A DNA stretch of 64,000 bases. It comes from Synechococcus sp. KORDI-52. Lineage in GTDB: Bacteria > Cyanobacteriota > Cyanobacteriia > PCC-6307 > Cyanobiaceae. The notes beneath the pieces were generated by a model, which ran no database searches, was not told where the DNA came from, and was given only the letters and a program-made list of their open reading frames with translations. The translations under genes were made by a program, and so were the position numbers. How positions within the stretch are numbered: the stretch's first letter is position 1; every line of letters starts with the position of its first letter. The stretch is taken from the NCBI RefSeq assembly GCF_000737595.1, contig NZ_CP006271.1:930001-994000 (forward strand), in the 5' to 3' direction. Shown here one piece after another: positions 54,749 through 63,537 of this stretch.

Positions 54749-56269
54749 ATGGTTTCCATCCGTCCTGACGAGATCAGCGCCATCCTCAAGAAGCAGATTG
54801 AGGACTACGACAAGTCGGTTTCCGTCAGCAATGTCGGCACCGTTCTGACCGTGGGCGACGGCATCGCCCGCGTTTACGGCCTGCAGCAAGCCATGGCTGG
54901 CGAACTCATTGAATTTGAGGACGGCACCGAAGGCATCGCCCTGAACCTCGAAGACGACAACGTCGGCGCGGTGCTGATGGGTGAGGGATACGGCATTCAG
55001 GAAGGCAGCACGGTGAAAGCCACCGGCAAGATCGCCGCTGTGCCCGTGGGTGAAGCCATGCTGGGCCGGGTGGTGAACTCCCTGGGCCGCGCCATCGACG
55101 GCAAGGGCGAAATCGCCACCAGCGAGACGCGCCTGATCGAATCCATGGCGCCCGGCATCATTCAGCGCAAGTCGGTGCACGAGCCGATGCAGACCGGCAT
55201 CACCGCCATCGATGCGATGATCCCCGTCGGCCGTGGCCAGCGCGAGCTGATCATTGGTGACCGCCAGACCGGCAAGACCGCCATCGCGATCGACACGATC
55301 CTGAACCAGGCGGATCAGGACATGATCTGCGTTTACGTCGCTGTGGGTCAGAAGGCTGCTTCCGTGGCCAACGTCGTTGAAGTTCTGCGCGAGCGCGGTG
55401 CCCTCGACTACACCGTGATCGTGGCGGCCAACGCCTCTGAGCCCGCTGCGCTGCAGTACCTGGCTCCCTACACCGGCGCCACCATCGCCGAGTACTTCAT
55501 GTACAAGGGCAAGGCCACCCTGGTGATCTACGACGATCTGTCCAAGCAGGCTGCTGCCTATCGCCAGATGTCGCTGCTGCTGCGTCGTCCGCCCGGTCGT
55601 GAGGCCTACCCCGGCGACGTCTTCTACTGCCACAGCCGTCTGCTGGAGCGTGCAGCCAAGTTGTCGGATGCCATGGGCAAGGGTTCCATGACCGCCCTGC
55701 CGATCATCGAAACCCAGGCCGGTGACGTTTCGGCCTACATCCCCACCAACGTGATTTCGATCACGGACGGTCAGATCTTCCTCAGCTCCGACTTGTTCAA
55801 CTCCGGTCTGCGTCCTGCAATCAACGTGGGTATCTCCGTGAGCCGGGTCGGCGGTGCTGCCCAAACTAAGGCCATCAAGAAGATTGCCGGCACCTTGAAA
55901 CTGGAGCTGGCCCAGTTTGACGAGCTGGCCGCCTTCTCCCAGTTCGCTTCTGACTTGGACGCCTCCACCCAGCAGCAGCTGGAGCGCGGCAAGCGTCTGC
56001 GTGAGCTGCTCAAGCAGCCCCAGTTCAGCCCCCTGATCCTGGCTGAGCAGGTCGCCATCGTTTACGCCGGTGTGAAGGGCCTGATTGACGACGTCCCTGT
56101 CGAGAAGGTTGTCGATTTCTCCCGTGAACTGCGCGAGTACCTCAAGTCCAACAAGGCTGAGTTCATCACCGAGATCCAGGAGAAGAAGGTGATGAGCCCT
56201 GAGGCGGAGGCGATCCTCAAGGACGCCATCACCGAAGTCGTGTCCACCATGGTCGCTTCCGCGGCCTGA
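54749..56269 (+). CDS. atpA: ATP synthase F1 subunit alpha
   Basis: The protein has 506 aa. The P-loop [15 protein letters not shown] near residue 170 is intact, with [17 protein letters not shown]; the signature [17 protein letters not shown] near residue 354 identifies alpha. Alpha subunits carry non-catalytic nucleotide sites and hold the catalytic beta subunits, which are not in this window (cyanobacterial beta and epsilon are in a second cluster). [20 protein letters not shown] starts the protein. Confidence 0.98.
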   Translation: MVSIRPDEISAILKKQIEDYDKSVSVSNVGTVLTVGDGIARVYGLQQAMAGELIEFEDGTEGIALNLEDDNVGAVLMGEGYGIQEGSTVKATGKIAAVPVGEAMLGRVVNSLGRAIDGKGEIATSETRLIESMAPGIIQRKSVHEPMQTGITAIDAMIPVGRGQRELIIGDRQTGKTAIAIDTILNQADQDMICVYVAVGQKAASVANVVEVLRERGALDYTVIVAANASEPAALQYLAPYTGATIAEYFMYKGKATLVIYDDLSKQAAAYRQMSLLLRRPPGREAYPGDVFYCHSRLLERAAKLSDAMGKGSMTALPIIETQAGDVSAYIPTNVISITDGQIFLSSDLFNSGLRPAINVGISVSRVGGAAQTKAIKKIAGTLKLELAQFDELAAFSQFASDLDASTQQQLERGKRLRELLKQPQFSPLILAEQVAIVYAGVKGLIDDVPVEKVVDFSRELREYLKSNKAEFITEIQEKKVMSPEAEAILKDAITEVVSTMVASAA

Positions 56270-56282
56270 CGGAGCTGCCGAC

Positions 56283-57233
56283 ATGGCGAATCTCAAGGAA
56301 ATCCGAGACCGAATTAAGTCGGTTAAAAACACCCGCAAGATCACCGAGGCCATGCGCCTAGTGGCTGCGGCCAAGGTGCGCCGCGCCCAGGAGCAAGTGC
56401 TCCGCAGCCGTCCCTTCGCGGATCGTTTGGCGCGGATCCTGGAAAACCTCCAGTCCCGCATGCGTTTCGAAGATGCGGCATCTCCCCTGATGCAGCAGCG
56501 CGATGTGGAGACCATCACCCTGGTGGCGGTCACCGGCGATCGCGGCCTGTGTGGTGGCTACAACGCCAACATCATCAAGCGCACGGAACAGCGTTTTGCT
56601 GAGCTGAAGGGCAAAGGCTTCGATGTGAAGCTGCTGCTGATCGGCACCAAAGCCATCGGCTACTTCACCCGTCGGGACTACCCGATCCAGGCCACCTTCT
56701 CCGGCCTGGAACAGGTGCCCACCGCCGATGAAGCCAACACGATCTCCACAGATCTGCTGGCTGAATTCCTGGCTGAAAGCACCGATCGCGTTGAACTGAT
56801 CTTCACCAAGTTCATCAACCTGGTGAGCTGCAAGCCTGTTGTTCAGACCCTGCTGCCCTTGGATCCCCAAGACATCGCTGATCCAGAGGATGAGATCTTC
56901 CGTCTCACCACCAAGGATGGCCTTCTCACCGTTGAGCCAGGTGCAGGCCCTGCCAACACCGAGCCGAAGATTCCTTCGGACATCGTGTTTGAGCAGACTC
57001 CCGAACAGCTGCTGAATGCACTGCTTCCCCTGTATTTGCAGAATCAGATGCTGCGTTCCCTGCAGGAATCGGCAGCCTCCGAGCTGGCCAGCCGGATGAC
57101 GGCCATGAACAACGCCAGCGACAACGCCAAGGAGTTGGCCAAGACCCTCACCCTTGACTACAACAAGGCCCGTCAGGCTGCGATTACCCAGGAGATCCTG
57201 GAAGTTGCAGGTGGTGCTGCCGCTGTTGGCTAA
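56283..57233 (+). CDS. atpC: ATP synthase F1 subunit gamma
   Basis: The protein has 316 aa, longer than E. coli gamma. [20 protein letters not shown] is the family start and the C-terminal coiled coil ends [16 protein letters not shown]. Gamma is the central rotor in F1. The middle contains the extra cyanobacterial/chloroplast-type insertion region; the chloroplast regulatory cysteine pair is not present, as expected for cyanobacteria. It is the last gene of the operon, followed by a terminator 44 bp away. Also named atpG in other systems. Confidence 0.97.
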   Translation: MANLKEIRDRIKSVKNTRKITEAMRLVAAAKVRRAQEQVLRSRPFADRLARILENLQSRMRFEDAASPLMQQRDVETITLVAVTGDRGLCGGYNANIIKRTEQRFAELKGKGFDVKLLLIGTKAIGYFTRRDYPIQATFSGLEQVPTADEANTISTDLLAEFLAESTDRVELIFTKFINLVSCKPVVQTLLPLDPQDIADPEDEIFRLTTKDGLLTVEPGAGPANTEPKIPSDIVFEQTPEQLLNALLPLYLQNQMLRSLQESAASELASRMTAMNNASDNAKELAKTLTLDYNKARQAAITQEILEVAGGAAAVG

Positions 57234-57277
57234 CGATTTCGGCTGATCCTTTCGATCGATTGATCCATCCATCGAAT

Positions 57278-57303
57278 GCCGGTCCTTCGGGGCCGGCTTT
57301 TTT
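57278..57303 (+). terminator. Terminator of the atp operon
   Basis: GCCGGTCC, a TTCG tetraloop and GGGCCGGC form a stable stem (one G-U pair) followed by six T. It lies 44 bases after the atpC stop. Confidence 0.9.
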
Positions 57304-57346
57304 GTGCCGTGTTAACGGTGAAGCGGAGCGGTTTGAGGGTGTGGGC

Positions 57347-58051
57347 GTGCTTCAGCTTCATCAGCTCTTCCCCACCGTGGTGGCAACAACGCAACTGCCT
57401 CTCGACGCCCTGCAGCAGGCGTCTTGCATGCAGGCTCTGCTGGAGCTTCGCGGCGAGGCCGAGGGCAACCCCAGCGAGGGTTGTGCCTGGACGGGAGATC
57501 TGCAAGGGGTGTGGCAGTTGCATCAACAGCAGCCCTTTCAGTCCCTGGCCCAGCTGGTGGCCGATCAGGCCTGGAGCTATCTCGATTCGCTTGGGTTTGA
57601 GCGAAGCCAAGTGGCCATGCATCTGCAGCGTTGCTGGCCTGTGATCAGTGATTGGGATCAAGCGGTTGGCCGCCATCACCACCCCAATGCCCATCTCAGT
57701 GCTGTGCTCTACCTCACGGGTACGGGCTCGGGAGAGGAGGGCGTGTTGCGGCTGCATGCGTCCCAGCAATCCAATGAGTTGGTGCCGGGTTTGGCGGTGG
57801 GTTATGGCGGCCCGATTGCTGAAGGCCACCTGTTGAACCAGTCCCACTGGGATCTGGCCCCACGCCCGGGGTTGCTCGTGTTGTTTCCGTCGAGCCTGCA
57901 GCACAGCGTTCTGCCCAACGACGCCCCAGACGAGCTGCGCTGTTCCATCAGTTTTGATTTCGTGCTGACTGCACCAGTGCAGGGTGGTTCGCCGGAGTAT
58001 CTGGCGCCCCATCCCTGCCATTGGGACTCGCTGGCCGAGCCCATTGCCTGA
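57347..58051 (+). CDS. 2OG-Fe(II) oxygenase-like protein (TIGR02466 type)
   Basis: The protein has about 234 aa from the GTG at 57347, supported by GAGG at 8 bases before it; longer frames start inside the atp terminator. The fold has VAMHLQRCWPVISDWDQAVG, GRHHHPNAHLSAVLYLTGTG, then LVLFPSSLQHSVLPNDAPDE and LRCSISFDFVL, matching the jelly-roll dioxygenase pattern with an HxN/H...H site. Substrate unknown; some relatives act on proteins or phage-encoded targets. Follows the ATP synthase operon after a terminator and precedes a ferredoxin gene. Confidence 0.8.
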   Translation: MLQLHQLFPTVVATTQLPLDALQQASCMQALLELRGEAEGNPSEGCAWTGDLQGVWQLHQQQPFQSLAQLVADQAWSYLDSLGFERSQVAMHLQRCWPVISDWDQAVGRHHHPNAHLSAVLYLTGTGSGEEGVLRLHASQQSNELVPGLAVGYGGPIAEGHLLNQSHWDLAPRPGLLVLFPSSLQHSVLPNDAPDELRCSISFDFVLTAPVQGGSPEYLAPHPCHWDSLAEPIA

Positions 58052-58083
58052 GAGAATGCGGCCTCTTCCTTGATGAGCCCGGC

Positions 58084-58413
58084 ATGACCGACGTGGCCAC
58101 ATACACCGTCCGCGCCGAGTTCGAAGGCGAAACCCACAGCTTTTCCTGCCGCGCCGATCAGACGGTGCTGAATGCTGCTGAGGCCGCTGGCATCACCCTT
58201 CCCAGCTCCTGCTGTTCCGGGGTGTGCACCACCTGTGCTGCGGTGATCAGCGAGGGCAGAGTTGAGCAGCCCGATGCCATGGGTGTGAAGGGTGAGCTTC
58301 AGCAGCAGGGCTACAGCCTGCTGTGTGTGGCTTTCCCGCGGGCCGATCTCACCCTCAAGGCGGGGCAGGAGGATGCGCTTTACGAAGCTCAGTTCGGTCA
58401 ATACCAGAAGTGA
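58084..58413 (+). CDS. Plant-type [2Fe-2S] ferredoxin
   Basis: The protein has 109 aa from the ATG at 58084. The four cluster ligands are in LPSSCCSGVCTTCAAVISEG (C-x4-C-x2-C) and YSLLCVAFPRADLTL, the plant-type ferredoxin pattern. It is somewhat longer at the C-terminus than PetF and has MTDVATYTVRAEFEGETHSF at the start, so it may be a specialised isoform instead of the main photosynthetic ferredoxin. Its stop overlaps the next gene by 4 bp (GTGA). Confidence 0.93.
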   Translation: MTDVATYTVRAEFEGETHSFSCRADQTVLNAAEAAGITLPSSCCSGVCTTCAAVISEGRVEQPDAMGVKGELQQQGYSLLCVAFPRADLTLKAGQEDALYEAQFGQYQK

Positions 58414-58595
58414 GGCTCATCAGCCTGCAACGCCAATTCCTCTGGCCTGCTGATGTGCCATTGGTGGAGCTGCGCAGCTGGATTCGCCAGCAGTTGGCGG
58501 CAGATGGTGATGTGTTGCGTTGGGCCCTCACTTCGGTTCGCTCCAGCGCCGATGGTGGCCGAATTGTTGACGTGGAGGCGGTGATCAGCGCATGA
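58410..58595 (+). CDS. Small protein coupled to ferredoxin and DUF3326 genes, 61 aa
   Basis: From GTG 58410 the product reads MRLISLQRQFLWPADVPLVE then LRSWIRQQLAADGDVLRWAL and TSVRSSADGGRIVDVEAVIS. It is beta-alpha-beta in outlook and has no recognised family; the RLISLQRQFLWPADVPLVELRSWI segment resembles small conserved cyanobacterial proteins. Overlaps at both ends (GTGA and ATGA) tie it to its neighbours, so it probably acts with them. Confidence 0.7.
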   Translation: MRLISLQRQFLWPADVPLVELRSWIRQQLAADGDVLRWALTSVRSSADGGRIVDVEAVISA

Positions 58596-59644
58596 GCTCG
58601 GCCCCGATGCCAACGCTGATGCTGGTGCCGACGGGCATCGGTTGTGACATTGGCGGCTATGCCGGTGACGCCCTGCCGTCAGCGCGTTTGCTGGCTGCAG
58701 CGAGTGGCTGCCTGATCACCCATCCCAATGTGATGAACGGGGCTTCGCTGTACTGGAGCGATTCCCGCGTGCACTACGTGGAGGGCTATGGCCTCGATCG
58801 TTTTGCCATGGGTGAGTGGGCCCTGCGGCCGGTGCGGAGGCAACGGATCGGTTTGCTGTTAGATGCCGGGATCGAGCCCGAGCTGGCTCATCGCCAGATT
58901 CAGGTGGCCGAAGGCTGCCGCGCCAGCTTGGGACTGGATATCGGTCCGGTGATTTCAACGGATGCACCGCTCGAGGTGACGCTCGAGCGTGGTGCCAGTG
59001 GTGCCAGCTGGGGACGATTGGGGTGTCCCGATGCCTTGCTGCGGGCCGGTGAACGCTTGAAGCAGGCTGGGGCGACGGCGATTGCGGTGGTGGCCCGCTT
59101 CCCGGAGGATCCCGAGAGTGAGGAGTTGGCGGCTTATCGCCAGGGCAGTGGCGTGGATGCTCTGGCCGGTGCTGAAGCGGTGGTCAGCCACCTGCTGGTG
59201 AAGCACCTGCAGACCCCCTGTGCCCACGCGCCAGCTTTGGACCCATTGCCCCTGGATCCTCAGCTTGATTCGAGGGCGGCAGGCGAGGAGCTCGGCTACA
59301 CCTTCCTGGCCTGCGTGATGGTGGGGCTGAGCCGGGCACCGGATCTGGTGAGCGGCGATCGGCAGCCCGGCGATGTTGACGCGGAGCAATTGGGGGCGGT
59401 TGTGGTTCCCGAAGGCGCCCTGGGGGGCGAGGCGGTCCTGGCCTGCGTGGAGCGCAATCTGCCCGTCGTCTGCGTCGCGAATCCATCGGTGCTGTCGGTG
59501 ACGGCCGATGCTCTTGGCTTGAGCCAGAGCGTTCTTCAGGCCAGCAGTTACAGCGAGGCCGCCGGCTTGGTGCTGGCGCTGAGGGAAGGATTGAGTCCGG
59601 TGGCCCTGGGCCGCCCACTACCAGCGTTGCAACGGTTGGATTGA
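58592..59644 (+). CDS. DUF3326 domain protein
   Basis: The protein has 350 aa. MLVPTGIGCDIGGYAGDALP and LITHPNVMNGASLYWSDSRV are the conserved DUF3326 blocks, with GVDALAGAEAVVSHLLVKHL and PCAHAPALDPLP in the middle and VCVANPSVLSVTADALGL late. The family is found in cyanobacteria and plastids; function unknown, perhaps an enzyme since GIGCDIGGYAGD and HPN...NGA look like active-site loops. Its stop overlaps the next start (TGATG). Confidence 0.85.
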   Translation: MSSAPMPTLMLVPTGIGCDIGGYAGDALPSARLLAAASGCLITHPNVMNGASLYWSDSRVHYVEGYGLDRFAMGEWALRPVRRQRIGLLLDAGIEPELAHRQIQVAEGCRASLGLDIGPVISTDAPLEVTLERGASGASWGRLGCPDALLRAGERLKQAGATAIAVVARFPEDPESEELAAYRQGSGVDALAGAEAVVSHLLVKHLQTPCAHAPALDPLPLDPQLDSRAAGEELGYTFLACVMVGLSRAPDLVSGDRQPGDVDAEQLGAVVVPEGALGGEAVLACVERNLPVVCVANPSVLSVTADALGLSQSVLQASSYSEAAGLVLALREGLSPVALGRPLPALQRLD

Positions 59645-60072
59645 TGCCTGGCGGTTTCGGTGGAGCCCTCGATCAGAGCCCTTGCCCCTGTGGGGGTGGT
59701 GCTTATCGCAGCTGCTGCGGGCCCCTGCATTGCGGTGAGCAGCGGGCTGAAACGGCTGAACAGTTGATGCGCTCCAGGTATTCAGCCTTTGCGCGCAGCG
59801 ACGTCGACTATCTGCTGGCCACCCATCCTGAGCCTGATGTTCCAACACAGCAGCGGCGCCGTTCCCTGGAGCGGAGTTGCCGGCAGACCCGTTGGCTCGG
59901 CTTGACCGTGCTGGCTGTCAGCGCGGGCGGCCCGCGTGACCTGGAGGGAACGGTGCAGTTTGAAGCTCGCTACCGCGGTGGGGTGTTGAAGGAAACATCC
60001 CTGTTTCAGCGCAGTGATGGCGCGCGCGACGGTCCATGGCTCTACGTGGGAGCGCTCAGGCTGGAGGGCTAA
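59644..60072 (+). CDS. YchJ family SEC-C protein
   Basis: The protein has 142 aa from the ATG at 59644 (a TTG one codon earlier also fits). An N-terminal SEC-C-type zinc motif, CPCGGGAYRSCCGPLHCGEQ, is followed by LMRSRYSAFARSDVDYLLAT HP, a conserved YchJ block, then a cystatin-like/NTF2-like barrel (LGLTVLAVSAGGPRDLEGTV, FEARYRGGVLKETSLFQRSD). YchJ is a widely conserved protein of unknown role. Its end overlaps the convergent ald by 4 bp. Confidence 0.9.
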   Translation: MPGGFGGALDQSPCPCGGGAYRSCCGPLHCGEQRAETAEQLMRSRYSAFARSDVDYLLATHPEPDVPTQQRRRSLERSCRQTRWLGLTVLAVSAGGPRDLEGTVQFEARYRGGVLKETSLFQRSDGARDGPWLYVGALRLEG

Positions 60073-61208
60073 CGCAGGCAGGCCATTGGATGCCGTGGAG
60101 GCAGGCCAAGAGCTTTGGCCACGCCGGGATGACACACCGATCCCTGCACCGTGTTCAGGCCGGAGAGCAGTTCCGGACGTTCCGTCACCGCTTCCTCCAG
60201 GCCTCGCCCTGCGATGCCCAGGATGTAGGGGAGCGTCACGCTCACCAGGGCTTCGGTTGAGGTGAACGGCACCGCTCCCGGCATGTTGCCCACGGCGTAG
60301 TGCTGCACGCCGTGGATGGTCACGGTGGGAGCACGGTGGGTCGTTTCCTGGCTGGTGGCGATGCAGCCGCCCTGGTCGATGGCCACGTCCACGATGACCG
60401 ATCCCGGGCGCATCTGCTGCACCATGTCCTCGTCCACCAGGGTGGGGGCGCGCCCGCCGGGGGTCAGCACGGCACCGATCACCAGATCCGCCGTTGGCAC
60501 CAACCGCTCCAGCAGCCCGCGACTGCTCACCACACTCATCAACCGGCCGCGCCGGTCGGCCTCAAGGCTGCGCAACCGCTGGGGCGAGCGGTCAAGCAGC
60601 AGCACCTCGGCATCCATGGCAGCGGCAATACGAGCGGCGTTCCAGCCCACGGTGCCGGCTCCGAGTACCACCACCCGGGCCGGTTGCACGCCGGTGCAGC
60701 CCCCCATCAGGACTCCGCGGCCGCCGTGGGGTTTCTCCAGCAGGTGAGCTCCCACCTGGGCGGCCAAGCGCCCGGCGATTTCGCTCATCGGTGCCAGCAA
60801 TGGCAGGCTGCCGTTTTCCAGCTGCACGGTTTCGTAGGCGATGGCGGCGGTGCCCGCCTCAAGCAGGGCTTCGCCAACGCTGGGATAAGCGGCCAGGTGC
60901 AGGTAAGTGAACAGCACCATGTCCTTCCGCAGGTAAGCGAATTCCTCCGCCTGCGGTTCCTTCACTTTCACCACCAAGTGGGCGCCCCAGGCCGCGTCGC
61001 GGCTCACCAGTTGGGCACCGGCGGCGGCGAAGGCGTCGTCACCGATTCCAGCTCCGGCTCCAGCTCCGGTTTCGATGCGCACCTCCAGGCCCTGGCTTAC
61101 CAGCTCCCGCACCGCATCGGGAGTCAGCGCCACGCGCTGCTCATCGAGCTTGATCTCCTTCGGCACACCGATGCTGGCCATCGGGGCCGAGAGGACGGAG
61201 GCGGCCAT
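60069..61208 (-). CDS. ald: Alanine dehydrogenase
   Basis: The protein has 379 aa. It interconverts L-alanine and pyruvate plus ammonia with NAD. Landmarks are IGVPKEIKLDEQRVALTPDA, the glycine motif VVVLGAGTVGWNAARIAAAM, VKVKEPQAEEF with the catalytic lysine, and HGVQHYAVGNMPGAVPFTST near the end with the pyruvate-binding histidine. The start is 61208; MASIGVPKEI at 61181 is an equally good start and gives the normal family length of 370. Upstream is nadE on the same strand. Confidence 0.95.
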   Translation of the reverse strand: MAASVLSAPMASIGVPKEIKLDEQRVALTPDAVRELVSQGLEVRIETGAGAGAGIGDDAFAAAGAQLVSRDAAWGAHLVVKVKEPQAEEFAYLRKDMVLFTYLHLAAYPSVGEALLEAGTAAIAYETVQLENGSLPLLAPMSEIAGRLAAQVGAHLLEKPHGGRGVLMGGCTGVQPARVVVLGAGTVGWNAARIAAAMDAEVLLLDRSPQRLRSLEADRRGRLMSVVSSRGLLERLVPTADLVIGAVLTPGGRAPTLVDEDMVQQMRPGSVIVDVAIDQGGCIATSQETTHRAPTVTIHGVQHYAVGNMPGAVPFTSTEALVSVTLPYILGIAGRGLEEAVTERPELLSGLNTVQGSVCHPGVAKALGLPPRHPMACLR

Positions 61209-61281
61209 AGCGGCTTCAAGGGGATCTCTTCAATGTGGCTCCGCCGCGCGCAACCCGCCACATCTCACGGGCGGGACTGCC

Positions 61282-62955
61282 TTAGGCCGCTGCAATGGGC
61301 AACCGCCAGCCGCTGCCGAAGGCCTGGGGACTCACTTTGAGCAACGGTGCTGCTTGGCGCCGCTTGAACTCGGCCCGTTTCAGCAGCCGTTCCACCCGCT
61401 CCACCAGGTCGGGATCATGGCCGGCGTTCACCAGGGTTGTTCCGGACTGGCGCTCCTGGATCAAGGCTTTGAGCAGGGCATCCAAGGCGTTGTAGTCGGG
61501 CAGGGAGTCGCTGTCTTTCTGGTTGGGCCGCAGCTCGGCGCTGGGGGGTTTGCGTCGAATCGCTTCCCCCACCAGATCCCCCTGCTGCGGCAGCCCCAAA
61601 GCCCGGCGGCAGTTTTGGGCCGCAGCGCTGTCGAGCCAGTCGCACAGTGCAAACACGCTGGTTTTGTAGAGATCGCCAATCACCGCCAGCCCGCCGTTCA
61701 TGTCGCCGTACAGGGTGCAGTAGCCCACGGCCAGCTCGGATTTGTTGCCGGTGGTGAGCAGCAGTTGGCCCTGCTGGTTGGCCACGGCCATCAGCAGGGT
61801 GCCGCGAATCCGTGATTGCAGGTTCTCCGCCGTCACGCCCTGGGGCTCTTCCCCCAGCGGTGCGGTGAGGGCCAGGTCGTAGCCCTCCATCAGGCCAGCG
61901 ATGGGCACCGTGTTGCTCTGCAGCCCCAACCGTGCGGCCAAGGCCAAGGCATCATCAATGGATCCCGCCGAGCTCCAGGGGGAGGGCATCAACAGGGCTG
62001 ACACCGCTTCGTTGCCCAGAGCGGCAGTGGCGATCACTGCCACCAGCGCCGAGTCGATGCCGCCGCTCAACCCCAGCAAGGCCTTTTTGAACCCGCATTT
62101 CTGGGCGTAGTCGCGCACCCCAAGCACCAGGGCTCGGAACAGCCGTTCCAGGGGATCAATCGGCTGGAACTGGATCGGGGCCGGCTGGTCGCTGTCCCAA
62201 ACCGCAAGATGCTCCTCACAAACGGGAAGCTCAAGCTGCACACTGCCACCGGCTCCCACCACAAAACTGGCCCCGTCAAACACCAGCTCGTCATTGCCCC
62301 CCACTTGATTGAGGTAAATCAGTGGGCAGTTCAGGCGTCGCGCCGCCGCCGCCGCCAACTGTCGGCGCAGGGCCGGCTTGGCGGCATCGAAGGGGGAGGC
62401 CGCCAGATTGATCACAAGATCCGGCTGTTCGGGGATCAGCTGATCGATGGGGTCCGGCCCGGCCAGGCGCTCGCGCTGCAGGCCGTCATCCACCCAGAGG
62501 TCTTCGCAGATGGTGAGGCCCAACCGTTCTCCGCTGGGCAGGGTCAGCAGGCAGGGCCCATGGCCAGGCCGGAAGTAGCGCCGCTCATCAAAGACGTCGT
62601 AACTGGGCAACAGCTGTTTGTGGGCAATCGGCCGCCAGCCCAGCCGGTTCACCAGCACCACACCATTGAGCAGCCGTGGACTACGGGCATCTTCTGCCGG
62701 TAGCGCAGCACCCACCAAAAGAGTGACGCTGCTTTTGAGTTGGTTCACCAGCCACTGCAGCACCGTGTCTTGCTGCTGAATGCGGCTCGGCTCAAGCAAC
62801 TGGTCACGGGGCGGGTAGCCCCAGAGGGAGAGTTCAGGGGTGAGCACCAGCTCAACGCCCTGCTCTTCTGCCTTGCGTACGGCCTCCAGAATCCGCTTCG
62901 CATTGCCCTCGAAGTCGCCGACCACGGGATTGAGCTGGGCCAAGGCAATGCGCAT
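61282..62955 (-). CDS. nadE: Glutamine-dependent NAD+ synthetase
   Basis: The protein has 557 aa from the ATG at 62955. An N-terminal nitrilase-type amidase (MRIALAQLNPVVGDFEGNAK; glutamate in LVLTPELSLWGYPPRD, lysine KQLLPSYDVF, cysteine in LGLTICEDLWVDD) supplies ammonia; the C-terminal synthetase has the PP-loop GLSGGIDSALVAVIATAAL and GYCTLYGDMNGGLAVIGDLYK. It makes NAD+ from deamido-NAD+. It starts in the same bases as the nadD stop (TGATG), so the last two NAD steps are co-translated. Confidence 0.96.
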   Translation of the reverse strand: MRIALAQLNPVVGDFEGNAKRILEAVRKAEEQGVELVLTPELSLWGYPPRDQLLEPSRIQQQDTVLQWLVNQLKSSVTLLVGAALPAEDARSPRLLNGVVLVNRLGWRPIAHKQLLPSYDVFDERRYFRPGHGPCLLTLPSGERLGLTICEDLWVDDGLQRERLAGPDPIDQLIPEQPDLVINLAASPFDAAKPALRRQLAAAAARRLNCPLIYLNQVGGNDELVFDGASFVVGAGGSVQLELPVCEEHLAVWDSDQPAPIQFQPIDPLERLFRALVLGVRDYAQKCGFKKALLGLSGGIDSALVAVIATAALGNEAVSALLMPSPWSSAGSIDDALALAARLGLQSNTVPIAGLMEGYDLALTAPLGEEPQGVTAENLQSRIRGTLLMAVANQQGQLLLTTGNKSELAVGYCTLYGDMNGGLAVIGDLYKTSVFALCDWLDSAAAQNCRRALGLPQQGDLVGEAIRRKPPSAELRPNQKDSDSLPDYNALDALLKALIQERQSGTTLVNAGHDPDLVERVERLLKRAEFKRRQAAPLLKVSPQAFGSGWRLPIAAA

Positions 62956-63536
62956 CAGCAGGGGCTCCCTGAAAGGCCATAAAGATTGTGCTGGAGCAAC
63001 AGGGGCCACACCGCTTCAGGGATCTGAGCTTCATTGGGCTGCTGGCGTAGCTGCGAACTGGCGGTGGCGGGAACCTCGAGATCCAGCAGGTCCACCCGTC
63101 CGCCCAAGTCGCGCAGGGCCTGCACCGTGGCGTCCTCGAGGGGCCAACCTTTACGGGGGGCGATCGCCAAGCGGCACTGCGGCAGCCAGCAATCGCTCTG
63201 TTTCCAGCGGGGAATCTGGCCGGCGAGGTCACTGCCCACCACAAACACCAGGTCGCGATCAGGCCAATGTTTGGCTGCCCGTTGCAGGGTGATCAAGGTG
63301 TAAGGGCTGCTCAGATGCTGGGCTAGTTCCAGCCGTTCATCCTGAAGCTGTTGCACCAGATGGCCCAGCAGCATCGCCCGTAACTTCAGAGGAGCATCGT
63401 GCTGTTTCAAGGGGTTGTCGCTGGCCCAGGTCGCTACGTGGCCATAGCGGTTCAGCAGCCCTTCCAGCAGCAGCTGATGGCCGCGGGTGGGTGGATCGGC
63501 GCTGGTGCCCAGCAAGGCGATGGCAGCAGCAGACAT
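62955..63536 (-). CDS. nadD: Nicotinate-nucleotide adenylyltransferase
   Basis: The protein has 193 aa from the ATG at 63536. It adenylylates nicotinate mononucleotide to deamido-NAD+, the substrate of the next gene. The nucleotidyl-transfer motif is IALLGTSADPPTRGHQLLLE, with the second histidine of the usual GxFxPxHxGH kept and the first replaced (PTRGH), and DRDLVFVVGSDLAGQIPRWK holds the substrate loop. FRQAPRKGWP-like RLAIAPRKGWPLEDATVQAL follows. The partly degenerate first motif fits other picocyanobacterial NadD. Assigned by motif and by adjacency to nadE. Confidence 0.85.
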   Translation of the reverse strand: MSAAAIALLGTSADPPTRGHQLLLEGLLNRYGHVATWASDNPLKQHDAPLKLRAMLLGHLVQQLQDERLELAQHLSSPYTLITLQRAAKHWPDRDLVFVVGSDLAGQIPRWKQSDCWLPQCRLAIAPRKGWPLEDATVQALRDLGGRVDLLDLEVPATASSQLRQQPNEAQIPEAVWPLLLQHNLYGLSGSPC

Positions 63537-63537
63537 C

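Noticed and set aside
54740-56533. 597-codon minus frame opposite atpA
   Set aside because: Antisense shadow of atpA/atpC caused by GC-rich codon bias; histidine/glycine/leucine-rich without domain pattern.
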